Part shown: piece after piece, positions 17,460 to 26,686 of the stretch
Layout: each line of letters begins with the position of its first letter
Numbering within the stretch: the stretch's first letter is position 1
Assembly (NCBI GenBank): GCA_963805255.1
Contig: CAWDTK010000020.1
Span: 124,001 to 188,000, forward strand
Reading direction: 5' to 3'
Source: Bog-532 sp963805255
GTDB taxonomy: Bacteria; Actinomycetota; Actinomycetes; Streptosporangiales; Streptosporangiaceae
DNA length: 64,000 bases
Made by a program: the position numbers and the translations under genes
The notes under the pieces: generated by a model
Databases searched by the model: none
What the model was told of the DNA's origin: nothing
What the model saw: the letters and a program-made list of their open reading frames with translations, nothing else

Positions 17460-18155
17460 TCAATCGATTCGTAGCGGTCGGAGGCCGGTGGCGGGCGGCC
17501 GGCTGGTGGTCCGGTAGCGGCCGTCCAGGTTGATTGTGGGGTGTCCGACCGGGGTGAGCCGGGCCACGTCGGCCGGGTCCAGCGAGTATCCGCTGGCGGC
17601 GAGGTGGTCGAGAGCGGCCTGGGTGTACACCGTCTGCCACAACACGACTACGTTGATCATGATGCCGAGGCTGTCGAGCTGGTTTTTCCTGCCCGACCTG
17701 GTAGTGCCGCCGGATCTGGCCGCGCTGGCCGTGGAAGACATCCCGGGCGAGGGAGTTGCGGCGTTCCCCGCGGCTGAGCAGGTGGTGGATGATGCGGCGA
17801 TAGGCCGGGTCGTGGGCGTATTCGAGCACGTGCAGGGTTTGATCACCCGGCCGAGCTCGGCCAGGGCGCGGGCGAGGCTGGAAGGGCTGGGGCCGCGCTG
17901 CAAGGTGCGCAGGATCGCCGAGGGGACGACGGTGCCGGCGCGCAGGGAGGCGGTGAGTCGGCAGATCTCGTCCCAGTGCTCGGCGATGAGCCGCGTGTTG
18001 ATGCGGTGGCGTGCCAGCCCGTTCAACGAGCCGTAGTGAGCGTCACGGTCGATGCGCCACAGCCGCTGATCGGGCAGGTCGGCCCGCCGCGGCGCCCACC
18101 GGTAGCCCAGCGCCCAGGCCAGGGCGAAGACGATCTCGGAGGCGCCGGCGGTGTC
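17460..18155 (-). pseudogene. tnpA: Tn3-family transposase, C-terminal fragment with frameshifts
   Basis: GASEIVFALAWALGYRWAPR, DAHYGSLNGLARHRINTRL and AEHWDEICRLTASLRAGTV are typical of the last third of Tn3 TnpA. The continuation EYAHDPAYRRIIHHLLSRGE lies in a second frame, and SLGIMINVVVLWQTVYTQAA with the C-terminal HPTINLDGRY is back in the first. Upstream it is fused directly to a small HTH-protein fragment at about 18155. There is no second terminal repeat. Confidence 0.85.
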
Positions 18156-18516
18156 GGCGCACTGGCGCAGCCAGCCCACCTCATCGAGCAGGCGGTCGCA
18201 GATCAGGTCGCGGCCGTCCAGCTCGGCGTCGTCATCTCCGCCGGGATCTTCGGGTGCGGGCCAGCCCGCGGCCCGCAGCTCTCCCAGCGCGGCATCCAGC
18301 TCGTCCAGGTCCGCGCCGGCCGTGATCTGATGTACCCGCGCCGGGGAGAGCCCCGCCGCGGCCGCCAGTTTGCGGATGGAGACCCCCTCCGCGCGGGCCG
18401 AGGCCAGCCCAGCTGCGTTCCCGCTCCGCCTGCTCCAGGCGCCACGCCGCCCGCGATACCCGCTGTAGCACCCGCCGTTCCCGCTGCCAGGCGGCCATCC
18501 AGTCCGTGATCGTCAC
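18156..18516 (-). pseudogene. Small HTH-type hypothetical protein, truncated by Tn3 debris
   Basis: Starting at GTG 18516 the frame reads TITDWMAAWQRERRVLQRV and RLEQAERERS. After a one-base shift near 18410 it continues EGVSIRKLAAAAGLSPARVH, a clear helix-turn-helix, then LDELDAALGELRAAGWPAPE and DEVGWLRQCA, where the Tn3 sequence begins. The last motif recurs at 19.33 kb, so two copies of this gene family were broken by Tn3-type events. Confidence 0.6.
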
Positions 18517-18598
18517 GCTGACACCCTGCCCCTGCCCGGAATGTCCAGCAAACTGGACGGCCTAACGCCCGTTCCTGGCGCCGTTGTTACCGGCACCC

Positions 18599-19087
18599 CT
18601 ATCTAAGTCTAAGCCGCCGAATCGCATCGATCACTATCTGGGCGTCCTCGGCTGACCACCTTCGTGGGGACCCACGCAAGAAGCCCCCCCACGCACCTGG
18701 GTGTTTGTCGTAGGCGGTCTTCAGCCTCGGAATCTGATTGACGAGCTGCTTCGCTGACACTGCAGCGTCCTCAGGCAACTCATCAATCACCCGAACTGAC
18801 ACATGCGCGGGGAAGACACCAATTCCCCAGATCGGAGGCTCAGCACTGATATAGGGATTTCCGGTGACCCGCAGCAGGCCGATCCACTGCTTGACGTCGA
18901 CTAGGTAGCAGAGAAGGTGATCTCCGGGTCTGAGCCTGGCTACCCGTTTCCATGCTTGGGAGGGAAATGCAGCGGTCATCCCACCAGCCGCCTTGAAGCG
19001 ACGCCACGACGGCGGCGTAAATACTGCGACGTAGTAGGCGGGATTAGTTATATCCTGACCGTGGACCGTTTCACTAGAATCCACCAT
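18599..19087 (-). CDS. EVE/PUA-like domain protein
   Basis: The protein has 162 residues from ATG 19087. The pattern YYVAVFTPPSWRRFKAAGG, ARLRPGDHLLCYLVDVKQWI, GLLRVTGNPY, PPIWGIGVFP and the C-terminal AWGGFLRGSPRRWSAEDA fits an EVE-type (PUA-like) fold covering the whole chain. EVE domains recognise modified bases or RNA and are often linked to restriction systems. GC is lower than the neighbours, suggesting transfer. No partner nuclease is intact nearby, although a helicase fragment (17.0-17.4 kb) lies on the same strand. Confidence 0.6.
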   Translation of the reverse strand: MVDSSETVHGQDITNPAYYVAVFTPPSWRRFKAAGGMTAAFPSQAWKRVARLRPGDHLLCYLVDVKQWIGLLRVTGNPYISAEPPIWGIGVFPAHVSVRVIDELPEDAAVSAKQLVNQIPRLKTAYDKHPGAWGGFLRGSPRRWSAEDAQIVIDAIRRLRLR

Positions 19088-19316
19088 AAGCCGTCACATT
19101 CTGCCAGGATCCGCTGCGCACCCTGCCCGGTGACTCATCATGGTGACTCATCATGTTCGCCGGGCCGGGCGTTGCACATCATGCTGCATGTTGCCATGGA
19201 ACCGGCCTACAGGCCCTGCCCGCGCCGGCGCGGCCCTTGACGGTGGATCTTTGCGCGGCGACAGGATAACCGGTACCGGTAACAATGGACCTGAACGACT
19301 CGGCGGCAGCGACACC
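19088..19316. other. Intergenic upstream region
   Basis: A short direct repeat (TGACTCATCATG twice near 19131-19155) and the palindrome ACCGGTACCGGT are visible. I see no gene. Confidence 0.4.
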
Positions 19317-19441
19317 ATCGCCGGCCGACTATCCGACGAGGTGAGCTGGCTGCGGCAGTGCGCAGACTGGCTGGCGCACCTGGACGCTGATGGCTACCCG
19401 CCAGCGGTCAACCTGCGCCCGTCCGCCGACATTTGGGGAAT
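19317..19441 (+). pseudogene. Second fragment of the small HTH hypothetical family
   Basis: RLSDEVSWLRQCADWLAHLD and ADGYPPAVNLRPSADIW match the C-terminal motif of the fragment at 18.16-18.5 kb and of many actinobacterial small proteins. The frame is cut precisely where the Tn3 terminal repeat begins at 19443. Confidence 0.55.
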
Positions 19442-19442
19442 C

Positions 19443-21357
19443 GGGGTGTCGGTAAGACTGGTGTCACCAGGTACACGCGATTGCGTTGAGCCTGCTCAGC
19501 TACCCTGAGCCGCACTGCGTTGGGAACGCGGCTAGCGAGGGCTCTGCCAGCCAGCCGATACCAGGGTCAGGTCGCGGCCGGGGGGATGCCTGTGAGGTCC
19601 AGGCGGCGGTCGGTCCGTAGCTGGATCTCCCCGTACGGGGTCATGTTGGTGTGGAAGATCGGGGTGAGGCCGCGCCGGTCGGCGTCGGTGAGCACGCGGG
19701 CCCATTCGGGCAGCGCGAGGGTGTCCTGGATCATGAGGGTGTTGATCAGGCCGAGGCTGCTTTGCAGGATGTGCAGGCACAGGATCCCGAGTTCTTGTTC
19801 CTCGTGGCGGTTGGAGGCGAGCTCGCCGCGCTTGCCGAAGCGGATGTAGTCGTTGACGCCGTTGTAGTTCTCGACCACGTTGAGGCCGGACTCGGTCTCG
19901 CGTTGCAGGTCGCGGTCGCGGAGCCAGCGGGCCAGGAAGATGGAGCGCTGGGCGCGCCCGACCTCGAGCATCGCGGCGTAGGCCGGGTGGGTGGTCTCTG
20001 AGGTGAAGCGGCGTAGCAGCGCCTCGGTGGAGGCGGTGCGCAGCCGGATCGCGGTGGCGTACTTCATCATCAGGTCGTAGTTGTTCTCGATGACGTCCCA
20101 GTGGACCGGGCGGGTCAGCGCCGGCGCGAGCGCAGGGTAGGCGTACTGGTCGCCGCGGCCCGGCACGTACAGCTTCATCGTGCTGATCTGCTTGAACCGG
20201 GCGATCAGGTCGAAGTCCAGCAGCCTGGTGATGCCGAACCCGACGAAGCTGGCGCCGTGGGAGTCGACGAAGTTCTGCTCGACCTCCATGTCCGCGCCGT
20301 GCCGCATTGCTCCCTCGACCATCGCGTGGACCTCGGAGGCGGAGCAGCTGATCAGCTGGCTGTGGACGGCCATCGACCCGGCCACGTCGACCGTCCAGTA
20401 GATCAGGACGCCGCGCTTGGCCCGGCGGTAGCGCGGCGCAACCCCGACCTCGACCTGCCGACCGACTTCGAGGCCAACCGGGCCGAGAACTACCGCCGCC
20501 CGGATGCTCGCGCTGATCGCGCGGGCGGCCGGCCCTGGCGATGAGGAGGACGCCGGCCCCGGTGAGGCCGGCACGCTGTTCGGCGCCGCGGAGGTGGCCG
20601 GATGTGTTTCGCGGCGATCCGCGACGAGCCGGGCAACGTCAGCGTGAAGACCATCGGGCAGGAGGCGTTCAAGCTCGGCGCGATGCTCAGCCTGCCGCAG
20701 CGCCGTGCCGATGATCCGCCGGACCCGGTCCCGGGCCGGCGGCTCGATCCGCTCGCCCTTCAGGTGCGCCAGCAGCTCCACGCGGACCTGGCCGGCCTGC
20801 CGCTCCTTCTCGCACACGTTCGCGGCCAGCCACTCCGCCGCCTTGTCAGCGTCCGCGACCGAGCACTCCCGGAACCCGAAGTACCCCCGGATATCGGCCC
20901 GGTGAGCCTTGATCGTCCGGCCGTCCCACTCGTAGAACCCCAGCTCAGCCGCAGGAACGTCCACCAGCCGCGCGACGTGGGCGACGGCCTGGTCCGGAAT
21001 CTCGCTGCGGCCTGCCGGGAACCGGCCGTGCACCGCATAGAACCGGAGCAGCAGAGCGAACCCGAGCTTCGTCGCGCCACGCCGCCCGGACAACTGCTCC
21101 AGCTCATCACCGGCCAGCGTCCAGTTCCCGATCAGCTCATCTTCATCCAGTTCACGCGCCACGAGGCGTCCGGATCTCCCGCAAGGACGGCGGCGACCAG
21201 CCACCGCAAACCCGACGAATCCGGGTCAATACTGGCCGCGCACGATCAGCCACGTCCCGGTATTCGCCACAGATCCTCACCCAGCCCGCAGAGGGCACTC
21301 CTGACCTCGCTCAACGCAATCGCGTGTACCTGGTGACAGCAGTCTTACCGACACCCC
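19443..21357 (-). mobile_element. Internally deleted Tn3-family element with 49-bp terminal repeats
   Basis: The left end begins GGGGTGTCGGTAAGACTG at 19443 and runs 49 bp to 19491. The right end (21309-21357) is its complement with one mismatch. GGGG with an adjacent TAAG is the hallmark of Tn3 ends. The 1915-bp interior holds only a shortened transposase and no resolvase. I see no 5-bp target duplication (flanks GAATC and AAAAC). It should be mobilisable only if a full transposase acts in trans. Confidence 0.93.
19567..21204 (-). pseudogene. tnpA: Tn3 transposase with large internal deletion
   Basis: The 545-codon frame joins an N-terminal DUF4158 part (LGFALLLRFYAVHGRFPAGR, EWDGRTIKAHRADIRGYFGF) to a C-terminal catalytic part with two Asp motifs (VLIYWTVDVAG, NFVDSHGASFVGFG) and the Glu region (LNVVENYNGVNDYIRFGKRG). 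Family members have about 1000 residues; roughly 400 are missing at the junction near 20430-20560, which is Ala/Pro/Ser-rich filler. The frame stayed open across the deletion, but the middle domains needed for function are lost. Confidence 0.88.
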
Positions 21358-21499
21358 AAAACCAGCGAATATGCCCGGGCGGCCCTTCAGACGCCGGAGG
21401 TTCACAGCGACCAGGACGCGACCTGGAACCCCCTTGGCTGGCCGGCCCCGGTGAGGGCGCGGTGGTCAAGCCCGATCATGTTAGGCAGCCGCTGTCTCG

Positions 21500-21793
21500 G
21501 CGTGAGTGCCACCAGGCGCGTGGCCGGGAAGACTACCTCGTGGCACTGCTGGCCGTCCTCTGGCATGACGGTGAAGGGTTCAGCGGCAAACGGCCGTCCG
21601 GTGAAAGCGGCTGGGAATGGGACCTGTGCAGGCGCGCTCGTCAAGGCCAGGCTCGTCGAAGGGACGATCGACGATAACGGGTTCGCCGGCCAACGACGTC
21701 CCGCCGGCCGGCAAGAACAAGGCACACGAGATGATCGTGTTCGTCATCGGTGCGGTCGGCGAGGACGGACAGCGCACCACCGGAAACCCGTGA
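21500..21793 (+). pseudogene. Frameshifted small hypothetical protein
   Basis: Three frames together give DYLVALLAVLWHDGEGF, GKRPSGESGWEWDL, then ALVKARLVEGTIDDNGF, then NKAHEMIVFVIGAV. This order matches a common small actinobacterial protein of unknown function. At least two one-base shifts break it. A strong terminator hairpin follows 10 bp after its stop. Confidence 0.5.
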
Positions 21794-21802
21794 GACAGAA
21801 GG

Positions 21803-21842
21803 GGGACCCGGGGCGCTCGTAGCGCCCCGGGTCCCGTTTTCC
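21803..21842 (+). terminator. Strong intrinsic terminator
   Basis: GGGACCCGGGGCGCT and its exact complement form a 15-bp stem with a CGT loop, followed by GTTTTCCC. It lies just after the stop of the preceding small gene remnant. Confidence 0.85.
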
Positions 21843-22244
21843 CGGCGTTTCGCAGACATGCCTGAGACACGACTGTTATCGTCGGTGGTTGATTCAGCGT
21901 CGTGCCGGGCTAGAGCCCTAGGAAAGTTCCCCCCGGTATGGCGCGTCCTCTCACGGTAAGGATACCGATGCGCACCAACACCGGAGCCCATTTCCCCCGA
22001 ACCACCGGAGCCCATTTCCCCCGGGCAAAACTCGTCCTGACCAGTATTTCTTCCCTCGCCTTCCTGACCGGGCTCGCTATACCAGCCGGGGCCGCCACCC
22101 GCACCGGCACCAGCCCGGCCGCCGCTGCGGTCCCGGCACGTGCCATCGCGCGCGTCACCCCCGCTGAAGTCACCTCCGCAGCGCACCTGGCTCACCTCAC
22201 CCACACCGCCCACCTGGCACATCTGGCCCGCCTCGCCGCACTAA

Positions 22245-23559
22245 GGGCTCCCCGCAAAATTAAGTGGGTTTGTCCGGGATAGTTGTCTACGGTTGTGGTA
22301 TGAGACAGCTGGCGGTGGATGAGGACCGGTTCGCCGGAATGCTGGCGGAGGTGCGCCCGCATCTGAATGAGCTGCAGTGGCGGCTGCTGCTGGGGGCGCA
22401 GGCGCGGTCGCTGGGCCGGGGCGGGATCAAGCGGGTGGCGGCGCTGGCCGGGGTTCACCCGGACACGGTGGGCCGCGGGGCGCGGGAACTGGAGGCCGGG
22501 ATTGAGCCGGATGACAGGGTCCGCCAGGCTGGGGCGGGGCGGCCCCGGGCGGCGGAGGCGGATCCGGCCCTGGTGCCGGCGTTGAACCGCCTGGTGGATC
22601 CGGCCAGCCGCGGTGACCCGGAGTCGCCGCTGCGGTGGACGACCACGTCGACGGAGAAGCTGGCCGGTGAGCTGGCAGCCGCGGGCCATCCGGTGTCGCC
22701 CGACACGGTGGGGCGGCTGCTGAAAGAGGACGGTTACAGCCTGCAGGGCAACGCCAAGACGGTGGAGGGAAAGCAGCACCCGGACCGGGACGGCCAGTTC
22801 CGGCTCATCAATGAGCTGGTGCGGGAGTTCCAGGCCGCCGGGGAGCCAGTAATCAGCGTGGACACCAAGAAAAAGGAACTGGTCGGCAACTATAAGAACG
22901 GCGGGAGGGAGTGGCATCGGCGCGGTGAGCCCGAGCGGGTGGAGGTGCACGACTTCAAGGGCGACCTGGGGCGGGCCGTCCCCTACGGCGTCTATGACAT
23001 GAGCGCCAACGCCGGCTGGGTGAACGTCGGCACCGACGCGGACACCGGGGCGTTCGCCGTCGAGTCGATCCGCCGCTGGTGGCAGAAAACCGGCCGGACC
23101 GCCTACCCGCACGCCAGCAGGCTGCTCATCACCGCCGACGCGGGCGGTTCCAATGGCAGCCGGCTGCGGCTGTGGAAGGTGGAGCTGGCCCGGCTCGCGG
23201 AAGAACTCGGCCTGGAGATCAGCGTGTCCCACTTCCCGCCGGGCACGTCGAAATGGAACCGGATCGAGCACCGGCTCTTCGCCCAGATCTCCATGAACTG
23301 GCGCGGCAGGCCGCTGACCAGCCACGAAGTTATCGTCGAGACGATCGCCGCGACCACCACCACGACCGGGCTGACCGTCCAGGCCGCCCTCGACACCGGC
23401 ACCTACGAGAAGGGCATCAAGATCCCCGATAAGCAGATGCAGGATCTGGAGGAGCGCTCGATCAGGCGACACGCTTTCCATGGGGAATGGAACTACTCCC
23501 TGCTGCCCGCCCCACGGCCAACACGCCCGACATCACGGAAGTAAATCTTCGGAGGGCCC
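22245..23559 (+). mobile_element. ISAzo13-family element
   Basis: Terminal repeats are imperfect (GGGCTCCCCGCAAAATTAAG at the left, complement of the right end GGGCCCTCCGAAGATTTACT). TAA flanks both ends (22242-22244 and 23560-23562) and excision restores the host frame, so the boundaries are well supported. Confidence 0.88.
22300..23544 (+). CDS. ISAzo13-family transposase
   Basis: About 414 residues from ATG 22300. An N-terminal helix-turn-helix (IKRVAALAGVHPDTVGRGAR) is followed by the catalytic core: ISVDTKKKELVGNY (first Asp), LLITADAGGSNGSR (second Asp) and TSKWNRIEHRLFAQI (Glu). The C-terminal EWNYSLLPAPR is typical of the family. The gene is intact, so the element may be active. Confidence 0.92.
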   Translation: MRQLAVDEDRFAGMLAEVRPHLNELQWRLLLGAQARSLGRGGIKRVAALAGVHPDTVGRGARELEAGIEPDDRVRQAGAGRPRAAEADPALVPALNRLVDPASRGDPESPLRWTTTSTEKLAGELAAAGHPVSPDTVGRLLKEDGYSLQGNAKTVEGKQHPDRDGQFRLINELVREFQAAGEPVISVDTKKKELVGNYKNGGREWHRRGEPERVEVHDFKGDLGRAVPYGVYDMSANAGWVNVGTDADTGAFAVESIRRWWQKTGRTAYPHASRLLITADAGGSNGSRLRLWKVELARLAEELGLEISVSHFPPGTSKWNRIEHRLFAQISMNWRGRPLTSHEVIVETIAATTTTTGLTVQAALDTGTYEKGIKIPDKQMQDLEERSIRRHAFHGEWNYSLLPAPRPTRPTSRK

Positions 23560-23978
23560 TAACCCAGGCCGCTCAGGCAGTCCGGGCAGCGGCACCGGCC
23601 GCCCGCACGGGTGACCACGAACCAGACGGCGACCGGGACGACGCCGGGGCCGGCGGAGGCGGCACCGCCGCGGCGCCCGCGCGGGCCGTATCCGGCTACT
23701 CCACCGGTGGCGCCTTCCAGCGATGCGTCATCGGCAGGGAAAGCGGAGGCCAGAGCCAGGCGATGAACGCCTCCGGCCACTACGGCCTCTACCAGTTTTC
23801 GGCCGCGACCTGGGCCGCGTACGGCGGCAATCCTGCCAGCTTCGGGCACGCCTCCGTCGCGCAGCAGAACCAGGTGTTCGCCAATGCCATGGCCACCCCA
23901 GGTGGTGCTGACAACTGGCGGCCCTACAATAAGTGCTGAGATAAGTACGCTACGTAGTTACCGTGGCTGGCCGGCGCT

Positions 23979-24101
23979 CGCCGCCAGGTCCTCGCCGGCC
24001 AGGCCGCCCGCCGGGCCCGCGATGCAGACGCCCGGGCCCGGGCCGCGGACTACCCGGCCGCCCGGGCCCGGGAGATGCTCCGGACCCGGCTCACCGGTGG
24101 C
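23979..24101 (+). pseudogene. C-terminal fragment of a helical hypothetical protein
   Basis: RRQVLAGQAARRARDADARA, ending in AREMLRTRLTGG, is nearly the same as the end of the minus-strand frame at 36539-36883 in this window. It is a detached tail of that protein family. No function can be suggested. Confidence 0.5.
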
Positions 24102-24465
24102 CCGCCGGCCCGGCGGGCTTCCGCCTCAATTGCCTCGCGGTGACGATCGGGCACGGCTGCCATGATTCGCATCGTCATGTCACCGGCCGGTGCCGGGGCG
24201 GCCTCGGCCGGTGGTTCCGGCCGCGCCTGTCTAGCAGGCTTAGCAGGGCTATCTGCTCTATCAGGCCTGGTAGGGCGTGGCTGAGGCGCCGGGTCGGCCG
24301 TCCGGGCACTTGGCCATCCCCCGGCGGCCCGGTCAGCCGAGGCAACGTGGGTACCCGGGCCAGCCGGGAGGCCATCCCAGCGGTGTATATCACCGTGAGA
24401 TAGGGGGCTCCAGCCGATCCGTTCCGGGCGGTAGCTGGGGGCCTGATGGCTTGCTGTGCGGTACG
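24102..24465. other. Noncoding region downstream of rpoA
   Basis: GC-rich sequence without a supported frame. Notably rplQ, the usual next gene after rpoA, is absent here. Confidence 0.5.
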
Positions 24466-25482
24466 TCAGTACTGCTCGGTCTCGACGTAGCTGTCGTCCT
24501 CGTCCGGCGCGTAGTTGTCCACCGCGCTGCTCGGGTCGAACCCGGGCGGGGAGTCCTTGAGCGCCAGCCCCATGTCGATCAGCTTCTGCTTGACCTCCTC
24601 GATGGACTTCGCACCGAAGTTGCGGATGTCCAGGAGGTCCTGCTCGCTGCGCGACATGAGTTCGCCGACCGTGTGGATGCCCTCGCGCTTGAGGCAGTTG
24701 TAGGAGCGGACGGTGAGGTTCAGGTCCTCGATCGGCAGCGCCAGGTCCGCGGCCAGGGCCGCGTCCGTGGGCGACGGGCCCACATCGATGCCCTCGGCGT
24801 CGACGTTGAGCTCGCGCGCGAGCCCGAACAGCTCAACGAGCGTCTTGCCGGCGCTCGCCACCGCGTCCCGCGGCCGGATGGAGGACTTGGTCTCCACGTC
24901 GAGGATCAGCCGGTCGAAGTCGGTCCGCTGCCCGACACGGGTGGCCTCGACCTTGTAGCTGACCCGGGTCACCGGGGAGTAGATCGAGTCGATCGGCACC
25001 CGGCCGATCTCCTGGCCGGGCTGCTTGTTCTGGGTGGCCGACACGTAACCGCGACCGCGCTCGACGGTCAGCTCCATCTCGAGCTTGCCCTTGCCGTTCA
25101 GGGCGGCGATGTGCAGCTCGGGGTTATACACCTCCACCCCGGCCGGCGGGGTGATGTCCGCCGCGGTGACCTGACCCGGACCCTGCTTGCGCAGGTACAT
25201 CACCACGGGCTCGTCGTGCTCGGAGGAGACGACCAGGCCCTTGAGGTTGAGGATGACGTCGGTGACGTCTTCCTTCACGCCCGGCACGGTGGAGAACTCA
25301 TGCAGGACTCCCTCGACCCGGATGCTGGTGACGGCCGCCCCGGGGATGGACGACAGCAGCGTCCGGCGGAGCGAGTTACCGATCGTGTACCCGAAACCCG
25401 GCTCCAGCGGCTCGATGACGAACCTGGACCGGGCATCACCTATCTGCTCTTCCGTCAGGGTGGGACGCTGAGCGATAAGCAT
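24466..25482 (-). CDS. rpoA: RNA polymerase alpha subunit
   Basis: The protein has 338 residues and is full length. The N-terminal dimerisation domain (about 1-230) includes FVIEPLEPGFGYTIGNSLRR; the C-terminal DNA- and activator-binding domain (about 250-320) includes LNLTVRSYNCLKREGIHTVG and RNFGAKSIEEVKQKL. Actinobacterial alpha has the acidic tail seen here (DEDDSYVETEQY). It is preceded by rpsD with a 114-bp gap but not followed by rplQ, and rpsM/rpsK do not lie upstream, so this is outside the standard operon. It may be a second genomic copy or a rearranged locus. Confidence 0.96.
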   Translation of the reverse strand: MLIAQRPTLTEEQIGDARSRFVIEPLEPGFGYTIGNSLRRTLLSSIPGAAVTSIRVEGVLHEFSTVPGVKEDVTDVILNLKGLVVSSEHDEPVVMYLRKQGPGQVTAADITPPAGVEVYNPELHIAALNGKGKLEMELTVERGRGYVSATQNKQPGQEIGRVPIDSIYSPVTRVSYKVEATRVGQRTDFDRLILDVETKSSIRPRDAVASAGKTLVELFGLARELNVDAEGIDVGPSPTDAALAADLALPIEDLNLTVRSYNCLKREGIHTVGELMSRSEQDLLDIRNFGAKSIEEVKQKLIDMGLALKDSPPGFDPSSAVDNYAPDEDDSYVETEQY

Positions 25483-25596
25483 GGTGCCTTCCTTCCCGCG
25501 ACGCCCGCTATTTGACAGTCGCGATCTCGCCGGCGGCCCTTCGAGCCGCCGGCTCCGCCGGCCCTCCCGTGGACCGGCAGGGCGCAGGCGGATTAG

Positions 25597-26172
25597 TTAC
25601 TTCGAGTAAAGCTCAACAATGAGCTGTTCCTGAACCTGCGTGTCGATCTGCGCGCGGACCGGAAGCGCATGCACGAGAATGCGCATCTGATCCGGGACGA
25701 CCTCGAGCCACGCCGGAACCTGGCGCTCACCCGCCTCAGCCTGCGCCACGACGAACGAAGTCATGTCGCGTGACTTCTGGCGGACCTCAACGATGTCGTT
25801 CTCCGCCACCCGGTAGGACGGGATGTCCACCTTCCGGCCGTTGACCGTGAGGTGCCCGTGCGTGACGAGCTGGCGGGCCATGTCGCGGCTCTTAGCGAAC
25901 CCGGCCCGGTACACAACGTTGTCCAGGCGGCTCTCCAGGATCTGGAGCAGGTTGTCGCCGGTCCGGCCGTGCCGGCGCGTCGCCTCTTCGTAGTAGTTGT
26001 GGAACTGCCGCTCCAGCACGCCGTACATGCGGCGGGCCTTCTGCTTCTCGCGGATCTGAAGGAGGTACTCGCTCTCCTTCGGGCGGTTCCTGCCGTGCTC
26101 ACCCGGCGGGTAGGGCCGGATCTTGATCGAGTGCGGCCGGAATACGGCAGACACGGGCCGTGGGTGTCTCAA
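25597..26172 (-). pseudogene. rpsD: Ribosomal protein S4, 5'-truncated
   Basis: From IRPYPPGEHGRNRPKESEYL to the C-terminal QIDTQVQEQLIVELYSK the protein is a good S4, including the S4 RNA-binding domain (LDNVVYRAGFAKSRDMARQL). The first 40 or so residues of normal S4 are missing, among them the Cys-rich or basic opening. Homology ends at about 26130, upstream of which lies a 21-bp sequence also found ahead of the Tn3 transposase at 31.59 kb. The open frame continues to a TTG at 26172 but that leader is not S4-like. A truncated S4 would probably not assemble normally. Confidence 0.85.
26131..26151. repeat. 21-bp sequence shared with 31587-31607
   Basis: GTGCGGCCGGAATACGGCAG plus one base occurs here at the point where rpsD homology ends and again, same orientation, 73 bp before the Tn3 transposase start at 31680. 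Similarity continues weakly for about 13 bp. It may be one end of a mobile element that cut rpsD. Confidence 0.75.
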
Positions 26173-26270
26173 CCGGCATGGGGCTCAGCATTCCCACCCT
26201 CTCCACGGGCATCATGACCTCGCTCCCACCAGCCCGCGCCGGAATGGCTGTTCCGTTGTTCAACCCCGTG
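26160..26270 (+). pseudogene. Fragment of a DHA2-type MFS multidrug transporter
   Basis: GVSTGMGLSIPTLSTGIMTS followed by LPPARAGM is the conserved motif around transmembrane helix 11-12 of EmrB/QacA-type transporters. It loses homology right after. Only about 35 codons are left. Confidence 0.5.
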
Positions 26271-26686
26271 TTGCCCAGAGTTCAGGCGAACCCAAGGGTC
26301 CGTGACGGGGAGCTGCGGGGTATTCATGCGGCATGGGCGGATCCGGCCCCTGGGTTCGTGCGGACACCGGGCAAACGCGGTCGTGCTGCCCCCGGGACCG
26401 GGGTCCCGCGGGGGTCCTTCCTGCCCCCGCCGCCCGATGATCTGCTCCCGGACGGGCAGCTATCGGGGTCAGGGAGGAAACGGGGCAGGCGCTGCCGGCT
26501 CCGGGCGCGCGACTGGATGGGTTCGCCGGGACTGCAAGACGGTCAGTTCAGGCGATTATCCTTCATGTTCCCCGAAACTTCCTCAACAGTGAGACCGGCC
26601 CTGCTGAAGCGGGGAAAGCTCAGGTCCAGGGACTATAGAAGTTATTGAGACCTCAGGGAACTCTGGGGTTATTTATTACATGGCGC
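26271..26686. other. Region with no supported gene
   Basis: An open plus-strand frame continues to 26648 but its composition (Arg/Gly/Pro-rich) does not look like protein. I see no motif or repeat. Confidence 0.4.

Larger units (their letters stand above)
21968..23939 (+). pseudogene. Secreted lysozyme/transglycosylase-like protein split by ISAzo13
   Basis: ATG 21968 follows AAGGA by 6 nt and starts a signal peptide (AKLVLTSISSLAFLTGLAIP). After a His/Leu/Ala repeat (HLAHLTHTAHLAHLARLAAL) the IS intervenes. Removing 22245-23559 and one TAA joins CTA-ACC in frame to TQAAQAVRAAAPAARTGDHE. A C-terminal transglycosylase-like domain follows: CVIGRESGGQSQAMN, HYGLYQFSAATWAAYGG, stop at 23937-23939. 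The catalytic Glu is in GRESGG. Without the IS it would be an intact cell-wall-active exoprotein of about 220 residues. Confidence 0.85.

Noticed and set aside
21820..21968. Cyclic-di-AMP (ydaO) riboswitch ahead of the lysozyme-like gene
   Set aside because: Such genes often have one, but I could not find the conserved ydaO cores in this leader.
24277..25515. 412-codon plus-strand frame opposite rpoA
   Set aside because: Antisense shadow of rpoA.
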